DNA of 9,736 nucleotides from positions 1 through 9,736 of the forward strand of contig CANHIV010000011.1 in the NCBI GenBank assembly GCA_947460525.1. Direction: 5' to 3'. This DNA comes from Flavobacteriales bacterium (GTDB lineage: Bacteria > Bacteroidota > Bacteroidia > Flavobacteriales_D > Sanyastnellaceae). A program made the translations under genes and the position numbers. The notes beneath the pieces were generated by a model. It was given only the letters and a program-made list of their open reading frames with translations, was not told where the DNA came from and searched no databases. How positions within the stretch are numbered: the first letter of the stretch is position 1; every line of letters starts with the position of its first letter. Positions 1-7,087 of this stretch are shown piece after piece.

Positions 1-123
1 AATGGCTTCAATTCCTTGGATTTTCTTGTCATGGCTGTCGTAAATATATCCTCTGAAACTACCGACATTATTGGTTGTCCAAGGAAAAACAGCATGATTA
101 CTCAACAGAAACTCAATACTCAT
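1..123 (-). CDS. N-terminal 41 codons of an unrecognised downstream gene (partial, cut by the window edge)
   Basis: Reading the minus strand from 123, an ATG opens a frame that stays open to the window edge. It begins MSIEFLLSNHAVFPW, and GYIYDSHDKKIQG lies at about residues 25-37. The ATG overlaps the TGA stop of the flippase-CapA gene by four bases (ATGA, 120-123), the same junction type seen between uvrB and the lipoprotein gene, which argues for a real, translationally coupled gene. There is no signal peptide or membrane segment in the visible part, so the product probably starts in the cytoplasm. A tryptophan near residue 15 followed by an F-x-G-Y-x-Y-D strand is vaguely like the start of asparagine-synthase-related amidotransferases of polysaccharide clusters. 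That is a guess from a short stretch. Its position suggests a role in the same surface-polymer pathway as the upstream gene. Confidence 0.72.
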   Translation of the reverse strand, partial: MSIEFLLSNHAVFPWTTNNVGSFRGYIYDSHDKKIQGIEAI

Positions 124-2459
124 AGGAATCTAAATATACATCTATACAAGATATCGCCAAGGAATAGCGAACGTCTTGGCGCATTGAACAAGGATTGCCA
201 TTTGGAATTTGAAGGTCGAATGGCTATTGAAGAAAGCCCTTCTTTGGAAGTTCTGATAAGTGTTAACTCCTTTTCTTGATTTCTGATTCTATGACACTCT
301 TTGGCCCACTGGTGCCAATAGGAGTTTTGATAAAAGTCCCTTTGCGTACTTTCCCAAACAGCGTTATTCGAAATTGAAATTTTAGCAGCCTTAGCATCGA
401 TATGAATTGGAATTCCATTGCACTTCAATCCTTCTTCATTGATTTTAAGTTCGATGATGAGGCCCTCGTTCACTCCTTCCCTTCCTTGGTGCTCCTCAAT
501 ATCAAAAACAAAATTGCCCAATGAATAAGCCAACCATTTGTCGTTCTGATGCACCAAAGGCTGCGCCACGTGCGGGTGATGCGCAATTAATACATCAACA
601 TCCAAGGACAATAAACGCTGTAATCTTCTTTTTTTGAATGGAAATGGAATGCGAGAATATTCTTCGCCGCCGTGGTATTGAAGTACAATATAATCTGCAT
701 TTCGACGAACATCTTCCAATGCCGATTTGATCAATGAAGTTTTCCAATACTTGTCACCTTCTTCTATGGCCAACAGCGCGATGGTTATACCATTGAAGCA
801 AACATAATGTGGAGTTAAGGACCACTCTCCCATTTCATTTAATCCGATGGGTGCATCCCCTTGCTGATAGATTTGCCGAACATTCTCTTTTGCCAACTCT
901 ATGCCCTCATCCATGAGGTGGTTATTGGCCAAATTGAAAACATTGACGCCTCGTATGTTCAAGTATTGAAGGCTTCCTGGCGCGTTGGTTACTGAATCAC
1001 CGCTCGCTCTGTTATTCATCAATAAAGTTTCAGCACCTTCAAAATTCACGCAAACGGCTTGTGCATTTTTAAACTTCACCAACAATTCATCACTGAAAAT
1101 TTCTTTCCTTTCTTTTAGCGCCGTTTGAAATTGGCCTGAAAAACATGTATCGCCCGTAAATAATAGGCTCACCTCATCAAGTGAAGTTGTACGCGCTTCA
1201 ATGGGTCTTTGCTTCTTTGACAACGAGAACAACCATGCCAACATCCCCAATGCAAACAAGCCGCCTACCAAACAGTAACCTTGCACAGCTGTTTCACCTG
1301 AATAGAAGCTGGCCAATAAAAACAAGGTTCCTGCTCTAAAAACAAAAAGCACCAGGTTGTAGTAATAATGTTCTTTGAGTTTGTTTTCTGTACTGATTAG
1401 ACTTGATAGTGGACTGATCCAATACAACAAAAACAGCCATGGGCTCAGCCATTGCGCCATTTTACCGGCATCTCTATAATTTGCCCCAAATACCCATTCA
1501 AAAATATCGGGACCGTATACTACCAAAGCAAGAACTACTGGCATTCCTAGAAACAACATGTATTTTGACCATTGTCGCGTAAGACCATGAATGGCTTCAG
1601 CTTCTCCCCTCTTTGCCTTGCTTGATTGTGCATTAAAAACCTGGGTGATGGTTGCTCCAATTAACCCCAAAGGAGCGCTCAAAATTTTGTGGGCAAAAGT
1701 GAATTGCCCAAGAAAAATATCGGACACCCAAAATGGAAGCAAAATAAAAGGCAACTGCCTGGATAGCGTATTGATGTATGACGAGACAATTGAAAAACGG
1801 AAAAACCTTTTGTACTCTGCAGCCACCCAGCGAATAGGTACTTCCATTTTCTCAGCCGCAACGCCTACCCTTCGCGCATGTAAGTTCAACCAAAAATAAT
1901 GTGCGCCTTGACCTGCCACCCATCCCCAAATGAGAACCGATGGAAGATCTGAGTATAAGAATGCCAGCAATAGTTGAAGTAGTAAAGTAACCATTGCCTG
2001 AATGGCCCTGCCTTTTGCTAAAACCTTGTACAACTCCATGCGATTCAAAAGCACCACCGTGGAAATGATGTATCCTTCAAAATAAATGCTACTGAAAATC
2101 GCAACGAATCCACCAAAAAAATGCATTTCTGATAACCATTCAGGATGGGTAATTCCCTTTACAATTAGCAGTCCTGTGCCCAGCGCCGATACGCCGATGG
2201 TATATCGACCGCACAGACGCCAGAGCGCAATGGCCTTTTCATTTTCTTTGGGCAACAAAATGGCCTGCTCGTATCCCCCATTGGCCATTACTGCAAAAAC
2301 GGTAACGACAGCAGAGAATACACCAAAAACCGCCCACTTGTCTGAGGTCAGCCAATGGGATAGAATCGGATAGGATAAAAAAGTAAAAAGCTGGGCGAGT
2401 GCACTACCGCCCAGCAAAATCGAACCTTTCGCGAGTATTTCTTTGAAACGAGAATTCAT
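120..2459 (-). CDS. Polysaccharide flippase (Wzx/MATE-like) fused to a CapA-type metallophosphatase domain
   Basis: One uninterrupted 779-residue frame carries two normally separate proteins. Residues 1-415 form an oligosaccharide flippase of the MOP superfamily, with about twelve hydrophobic segments (near 12-30, 43-62, 86-101, 112-135, 151-169, 173-192, 222-245, 247-275, 299-316, 336-356, 366-384 and 391-413). A basic linker, SKKQRPIEAR, leads into a CapA/PgsA-like domain at about 430-690. Its metal and active-site motifs are present in order: GDT (436-438), NFEG (472-475), ANNHLMDEG (511-519), YHGGEE (595-600), AHHPHVAQP (626-634) and SLGNFVFD (646-653). About 90 further residues follow. 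I chose the ATG at 2459, two bases after the lipoprotein stop, over an in-frame TTG at 2471 inside that gene. No ATG lies between codon 406 and the first CapA motif, so a separate CapA start is unlikely. Lipid-linked glycan export is inferred; the substrate is unknown. Confidence 0.92.
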   Translation of the reverse strand: MNSRFKEILAKGSILLGGSALAQLFTFLSYPILSHWLTSDKWAVFGVFSAVVTVFAVMANGGYEQAILLPKENEKAIALWRLCGRYTIGVSALGTGLLIVKGITHPEWLSEMHFFGGFVAIFSSIYFEGYIISTVVLLNRMELYKVLAKGRAIQAMVTLLLQLLLAFLYSDLPSVLIWGWVAGQGAHYFWLNLHARRVGVAAEKMEVPIRWVAAEYKRFFRFSIVSSYINTLSRQLPFILLPFWVSDIFLGQFTFAHKILSAPLGLIGATITQVFNAQSSKAKRGEAEAIHGLTRQWSKYMLFLGMPVVLALVVYGPDIFEWVFGANYRDAGKMAQWLSPWLFLLYWISPLSSLISTENKLKEHYYYNLVLFVFRAGTLFLLASFYSGETAVQGYCLVGGLFALGMLAWLFSLSKKQRPIEARTTSLDEVSLLFTGDTCFSGQFQTALKERKEIFSDELLVKFKNAQAVCVNFEGAETLLMNNRASGDSVTNAPGSLQYLNIRGVNVFNLANNHLMDEGIELAKENVRQIYQQGDAPIGLNEMGEWSLTPHYVCFNGITIALLAIEEGDKYWKTSLIKSALEDVRRNADYIVLQYHGGEEYSRIPFPFKKRRLQRLLSLDVDVLIAHHPHVAQPLVHQNDKWLAYSLGNFVFDIEEHQGREGVNEGLIIELKINEEGLKCNGIPIHIDAKAAKISISNNAVWESTQRDFYQNSYWHQWAKECHRIRNQEKELTLIRTSKEGLSSIAIRPSNSKWQSLFNAPRRSLFLGDILYRCIFRFL

Positions 2460-2461
2460 TA

Positions 2462-2932
2462 TTATTTCCAAGAATACTCGACCATGTGCTCTTTGTCATC
2501 ATTGACAAATACTTTGATCTTCTTGGTTTGTGTGGATCGCAGAGGTTTTAAATCATATTTTAATGTCTCCATCTTCAGCGCTCTGCAATTGTCTCCGTTG
2601 GCATTGTGCTCCAAGAACAATGGAAGTTGGGGAGGCAGACTCTTGTAAAAATTACCGTTGGTAAACATGGTAAACTCATGTTCTTTGCAACCACCTGAGT
2701 ATTGAACCTCAACAAATAGGCTATCACCAACCACTTTCAATGCATTGATTGTAATTGCATCACCTTTGGCTGGACCGAGGTAATCTTTGTTTACTTCAAT
2801 AAATCCTTCATTGCCGACGAGCATTTCGCTCATTGCACCCAAACCGTCTTCTTCTTTCACGATGGCCTGCTTTTTCGGTTTGCAAGCGACCAATGCCAAC
2901 ATCATTGTGGCGGATATCATCCAGTATTTCAT
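2462..2932 (-). CDS. Small lipoprotein with conserved-looking GGC-x-x-H motif, function unknown
   Basis: This 156-residue protein starts with a type II signal peptide. A hydrophobic stretch leads to the lipobox LVAC, with C17 as the lipidated cysteine, followed by KPKK. The mature part is small and probably all beta. It contains YSGGCKEHEF at about 78-87 and HNANGDNC at about 109-116, giving two cysteines in the mature body that could form a disulfide or bind metal with the nearby histidines. I recall similar GGC-x-x-H-x-F lipoproteins as uncharacterised Bacteroidota proteins, but can assign no function. Its ATG overlaps the uvrB stop by four bases (2929-2932), and its TAA lies two bases before the flippase start, so it is probably co-translated with both neighbours. 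The residue after the lipidated cysteine (lysine) does not by itself settle inner versus outer membrane or surface exposure. Confidence 0.9.
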   Translation of the reverse strand: MKYWMISATMMLALVACKPKKQAIVKEEDGLGAMSEMLVGNEGFIEVNKDYLGPAKGDAITINALKVVGDSLFVEVQYSGGCKEHEFTMFTNGNFYKSLPPQLPLFLEHNANGDNCRALKMETLKYDLKPLRSTQTKKIKVFVNDDKEHMVEYSWK

Positions 2933-4929
2933 ACTTCTGCTTTTTCTAATTGATTTTGTATTTGAAACATTTCATCACGCAATCTCGCTGCATTCAAGAA
3001 GTCCAATTCTTTTGCAGCGGATTCCATTTGTTTTTTCGTTGAGTTGTAAAGGCTTTGCAATTGCTCTTTGTTGAGGTATTGATTGATCGGATCAGCGGCG
3101 ATGCTCATTCCATTGAAATCAGGTTCCACATAAATCTTTTTGGCAGCCGTGCTGATGTGGTCTTTCTTGACCTGACGCGGCGTGATGCCGTGTTCCTTGT
3201 TATACTCGATTTGTCTATTCCTACGTCGTTCCGTTTCACTCATTGTAGCTTTCATGCTATCCGTGATTTTGTCTGCGTAGAAAATGACTCGACCGTTAAT
3301 GTTTCTGGCGGCGCGTCCTGCCGTTTGGGTCAAAGAACGATTGCTTCGCAAAAAACCTTCTTTGTCAGCGTCCATAATGGCCACCAACGAAACCTCTGGA
3401 AGATCTAATCCTTCGCGAAGCAAATTCACGCCAATCAGCACATCAAACTCGCCTTCTCGCAATCCTCTTAAAATTTCTATTCGATCCAATGTTTGCACTT
3501 CACTGTGAATGTATCTGCAACGAACGTTGATTTTGTCAAAATATTTTGCCAACTCTTCGGCCATCCTTTTGGTCAACGTGGTCACCAAAACCCTTTCATT
3601 CTTGTCGACTGTTTTTCGAATTTCCTCCAATAAATTGTCGACTTGATTTTTTGTTGGACGAATTTCAATGGGCGGATCCAACAGACCTGTTGGGCGCACC
3701 ACTTGATCCACCACTACCCCTTCACACTTGGTCAACTCATAATCCGCAGGCGTTGCTGAAACGTAGATCACTTGGTTCTGCATCATCTCCCATTCATCAA
3801 ATTTCAATGGACGATTGTCCATTGCTGATGTTAGGCGAAATCCATGTTCCACCAAATTCACTTTTCGACTTCTGTCTCCGCCAAACATGGCCGATACTTG
3901 CGAAACCGTGACGTGACTTTCATCAATCACAAACAAATAGTCTTTGGGGAAATAGTCCATCAAACAGAAAGGACGTTGTCCAGGCTCTCTTCTATCAAAA
4001 TAGCGCGAGTAGTTTTCAATGCCCGAGCAATAGCCTAACTCCTTCATCATTTCAATATCGTAGGTCACCCTTTCTTCCAATCTTTTGGCCTCCGTGGTTT
4101 TGCCTTCCCTATTGAAAGCCTCTACTTGTTTGACCATATCCTGTTGAATCTCCCATATGGCATCGTTCAATGTTTCCTTACTGGTGACAAATAAGTTGGC
4201 CGGATAAATCCGAGTAGCTTCAAAACTCATGGTCTTTTTGCCTGTCAATGGATCGATGGTGTCAATGGATTCAATTTCATTGTCCCAAAAAACAACCCGG
4301 ATGGCGTGTTCTGCATAGGCCAAAAAGACATCCACCGTATCCCCATTAACACGAAAAGTACCTCGACCAAAGTCTACTAGTGCGCGAGAATAAAGGGATT
4401 CCACCAATCTGTGCAAAAAACCTTGGCGGCTCATCTTCTGGCCCTTCTTTAAATCAATGACGGACTTGTTGAATTCACTTGGATTTCCGATACCATATAT
4501 ACATGAAATACTAGCGACAACAATGACATCACTTCTGCCCGAAAGCAGTGCAGATGTGGCACTCAGCCTCATTCTTTCAATTTCTTGATTGATGGCCAAA
4601 TCTTTTTCGATGTAGGTATTGGTGACAGGAATGAAAGCTTCCGGTTGGTAATAATCGTAATAGCTTACAAAATACTCCACCAGATTCTCCGGAAAGAAAG
4701 CTTTGAACTCTGCGTACAACTGGGCTGCTAAAGTTTTGTTGTGCGACAAGATTAGCGTGGGACGTCCTGTTTGCTGAATCACATTGGCAACGGTAAAAGT
4801 TTTCCCTGATCCCGTTACGCCCAACAAGGTTTGGTATTTCTCTCCTGATTCAATTCCCTTGACCAATTGCGCTATTGCGGTAGGTTGGTCACCAGAAGGT
4901 TCAAAGGGAGAGTGAATTTTAAAGGCCAT
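2929..4929 (-). CDS. uvrB: UvrABC system protein B (excinuclease helicase-like subunit)
   Basis: UvrB receives damaged DNA from UvrA, verifies the lesion by inserting a beta hairpin, and recruits UvrC for dual incision in nucleotide excision repair in the cytoplasm. The 666-residue length is normal for the family. Visible motifs are Walker A GVTGSGKT (37-44), the tyrosine-rich hairpin SYYDYYQPEAF (89-99), Walker B DESHV (336-340), SATP (391-394), NLLREGLDLPE (502-512), motif VI QTAGRAARN (535-543) and a C-terminal UVR domain at about 627-662 (AAKELDFLNAARLRDEM) that contacts UvrC. After DESHV the sequence reads TVSQVSAMFGGDRSRK, a Bacteroidota-style variant. The ATG at 4929 lies 13 bases after the receptor stop. 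The gene is probably expressed from the upstream promoter of an envelope operon; I see no LexA-type box in the 13-base gap. Confidence 0.99.
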   Translation of the reverse strand: MAFKIHSPFEPSGDQPTAIAQLVKGIESGEKYQTLLGVTGSGKTFTVANVIQQTGRPTLILSHNKTLAAQLYAEFKAFFPENLVEYFVSYYDYYQPEAFIPVTNTYIEKDLAINQEIERMRLSATSALLSGRSDVIVVASISCIYGIGNPSEFNKSVIDLKKGQKMSRQGFLHRLVESLYSRALVDFGRGTFRVNGDTVDVFLAYAEHAIRVVFWDNEIESIDTIDPLTGKKTMSFEATRIYPANLFVTSKETLNDAIWEIQQDMVKQVEAFNREGKTTEAKRLEERVTYDIEMMKELGYCSGIENYSRYFDRREPGQRPFCLMDYFPKDYLFVIDESHVTVSQVSAMFGGDRSRKVNLVEHGFRLTSAMDNRPLKFDEWEMMQNQVIYVSATPADYELTKCEGVVVDQVVRPTGLLDPPIEIRPTKNQVDNLLEEIRKTVDKNERVLVTTLTKRMAEELAKYFDKINVRCRYIHSEVQTLDRIEILRGLREGEFDVLIGVNLLREGLDLPEVSLVAIMDADKEGFLRSNRSLTQTAGRAARNINGRVIFYADKITDSMKATMSETERRRNRQIEYNKEHGITPRQVKKDHISTAAKKIYVEPDFNGMSIAADPINQYLNKEQLQSLYNSTKKQMESAAKELDFLNAARLRDEMFQIQNQLEKAEV

Positions 4930-4942
4930 GTTTCAAAATTAC

Positions 4943-7087
4943 TCATTTTAAGAGGTAAGCTGTAATGCCAAAATAGAAATTACGTGAAGGAGCCGGATTG
5001 AAGTAACGCGCATTGGCATCATTCCATTGCCAAAAAGAAGTGTATGAAGTATTCAAAGCATTGTTGACACCCCATTCACATTTCCATTTGATGTTCTTAC
5101 CATTGATCACTTGAGACAATTTCAAATGGGTCAAATTGTATGATGGAGAGAAAACAGAGTTGTCATTGTTCAATGGCATACGATCCACCCAAAAGTGCGT
5201 AAAATCGAGCATCCACTCATCATTGAATGAATATTGCAACGTGCCAGAAACGGCGTGCAAAGCATTTCCCGCTATTCTTTTGTCTGACCAATTGCTGGTT
5301 GAAGATGCGTACTCTACCCAATGTGCATTGGTCTGATGGCCCGAGAGCGAGCAATCAAAATGATGCTTGTTGATCTCCCAATTTTTCTTCAATGTTGCCT
5401 CCCATCCGGAAAAAACGCCGGAAGCATTGTTGTTGTAGCTCAATGGAGAATCCACTTGAACAGCAACGGGAACAATCAGCTGTGTCATGTTTTGGGAATA
5501 ATGGGTGATCTCACCTTCGAATATGCTGTTCATCCATTTGGCACCCCATTCTAATTGGCGTCCCCGTTCAGGAAGTAAACCCGCATTGTATCGGTTGTTT
5601 TGAAAATCAACTTGCTCAAATGCATTGGGATTGCTGAATCCCCAAGAACTCGAGGTATAAAAAGATATAGATGAAAAAGGACTATAAGTAATGGCCCAGC
5701 GCGGTGTTACTCCAGGATTCCAATGCATATTTCCTTCTTGATTTGCAGCACCAAACTGACCATTCACTTCAGCATTTGTTTGGTGCTGGGCCATTCCAGC
5801 TTGCACCACCCATTTGTCTTTCCATCGCCATTGCGTATTCAAGTAGTAAAAGAATTGCAGATAATGCACATTGAAATCATACTTGGTTGCGCCCGGTTTG
5901 CCCAAGACATTATTTGCTTCGCGAATATGATAATCCTCCCATTGACTTTCCCCACCTGCGCTGCATTGCCAAGACATGTTGTTGTTTTCAAAAATAACAC
6001 GATTGATTTTCAATAATGCATTGGTACCCGCGCTCACTTCATCCTTGTATCCTTGGTTCATGGGAGAAGTGCCATAGGGATTTACTTTTGAAACGCCATT
6101 GACCGATAGGCGCCAATTCATGGACCATTTGTTCCAAGTTCTGTTTTGACCTGAACCATACATCCATCGACGACGATACAAGGACGCATTATTGGCTTTT
6201 GAAAATGGGCGAGCTTGTTGCGGGTTGAATAGCATTTCTTGTTGGTTCAAGCTTCCAGGCAACTGCCATCCACCTTCGTACCATTGAAACGCAGAGATAT
6301 TTTCACCTTTGAAAGTACCCGAATAACGCCATGCCAAGAATGGCGTTTTAATGAATTTCCGGAGCACTACCATCACCTGCTTTCGTGAATTGGCTTCTTG
6401 CTCGCGGTATCCATTGGTGCCAACACGAGATGCATAAATGGAAATGGAACGTTGATTATTGCCTGGATTTGACTTGAAGAGTTTGGGCATCGATTGGACA
6501 ATGGTAAAATGCTGCTGATGCGCGCCCCATTGACCTATCAACTGTTTCACCTTAACGAAAGACAATCCAGAAACGTTTAAACTTTTCATCAAAACTACTC
6601 CGCCGGTTCCATTGCCGTATTGCACACTAGACGGGCCTTTGAAAACATCCATGGAATGAATCCAATTGGGATCGATAACTTCCATAGGTGTCGTTCCATC
6701 AGGAGATGTTAATGCAAAATCTTCCCAATACATGCGGACATTTCGAATGCCGAATGCTGAGCGAAACATTGACCCTCTGATATTCAGTCGTGGACTTCCG
6801 CCGTTTCCTCGCGATTCAAAATAAACACCTGGAATGGTGTTCAGGGCATTTTGAAGCGATGCGCCATCGGTCAATTTCGATTGAACCAAGTCAATAGACC
6901 CCACGGACATGGGTTGCATCAAACGTTTCAACGAATAAGAAAAAGCATTTACCTCAAGCGTGGAGGAAGTTTTGCTTGGCAAAGAATCATTCGCGATTTC
7001 TTGGGCTTTGGCCGAAGAAGAAAAAAAGAAAAAGCCTTGACAAAAGATCAAGGCCCATTTCAAAGTAGAAATAAATTTCAGTTGCAT
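4943..7087 (-). CDS. TonB-dependent outer-membrane receptor, PqqU/YncD-like
   Basis: This 714-residue protein has a signal peptide (cleavage probable after AKA, residues 26-28), a plug domain at about 55-170 and a 22-strand-type barrel to the C-terminus. It lacks the N-terminal carboxypeptidase-like domain and SusD partner typical of Bacteroidota glycan importers, and it is the size of classical siderophore or cofactor receptors. The plug holds LNIRGSMFRSAFGIRNVRMY (101-120), SPDGTT (128-133), and VFKGPSSVQYGNGTGGV (148-164). The C-terminus carries RYFNPAPSRNFYFG (694-707). Compared from memory with E. coli YncD/PqqU, which has FGSRSTYGIRGIRLYVDG, MPDGQ and RYYEPSPGRNYGVG at the same places, the resemblance is good, and that receptor imports pyrroloquinoline quinone. 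The ATG overlaps the stop of the PQQ-type dehydrogenase gene (TAATG), strengthening the PQQ idea. An iron-chelate or other substrate remains possible because related receptors share the PDG motif. No clear TonB box is seen; residues 44-49 (LEVNAF) could serve. Confidence 0.95.
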   Translation of the reverse strand: MQLKFISTLKWALIFCQGFFFFSSSAKAQEIANDSLPSKTSSTLEVNAFSYSLKRLMQPMSVGSIDLVQSKLTDGASLQNALNTIPGVYFESRGNGGSPRLNIRGSMFRSAFGIRNVRMYWEDFALTSPDGTTPMEVIDPNWIHSMDVFKGPSSVQYGNGTGGVVLMKSLNVSGLSFVKVKQLIGQWGAHQQHFTIVQSMPKLFKSNPGNNQRSISIYASRVGTNGYREQEANSRKQVMVVLRKFIKTPFLAWRYSGTFKGENISAFQWYEGGWQLPGSLNQQEMLFNPQQARPFSKANNASLYRRRWMYGSGQNRTWNKWSMNWRLSVNGVSKVNPYGTSPMNQGYKDEVSAGTNALLKINRVIFENNNMSWQCSAGGESQWEDYHIREANNVLGKPGATKYDFNVHYLQFFYYLNTQWRWKDKWVVQAGMAQHQTNAEVNGQFGAANQEGNMHWNPGVTPRWAITYSPFSSISFYTSSSWGFSNPNAFEQVDFQNNRYNAGLLPERGRQLEWGAKWMNSIFEGEITHYSQNMTQLIVPVAVQVDSPLSYNNNASGVFSGWEATLKKNWEINKHHFDCSLSGHQTNAHWVEYASSTSNWSDKRIAGNALHAVSGTLQYSFNDEWMLDFTHFWVDRMPLNNDNSVFSPSYNLTHLKLSQVINGKNIKWKCEWGVNNALNTSYTSFWQWNDANARYFNPAPSRNFYFGITAYLLK

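Noticed and set aside
16..279. Plus-strand 87-codon frame at the left edge
   Set aside because: It is antisense to the end of the fusion gene and to the coupled downstream gene, whose ATGA junction is better evidence for minus-strand coding.
2460..2471. Longer start for the flippase fusion at a TTG (2471), adding MEII
   Set aside because: The ATG at 2459 follows the lipoprotein stop by two bases, is a stronger start codon and opens directly on the usual short polar N-terminus of a flippase.
3055..4038. Several plus-strand open frames of 64-121 codons opposite uvrB
   Set aside because: They lie fully antisense to a well-conserved gene, have no recognisable motifs, and overlap one another in different frames.
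7013..7034. Purine-rich tract with runs of 7 and 5 A in the receptor signal peptide, as a possible phase-variation slippage site
   Set aside because: The runs are short and interrupted, and are explained by TTT/TCT codons for the hydrophobic signal core (FFFFSSS).
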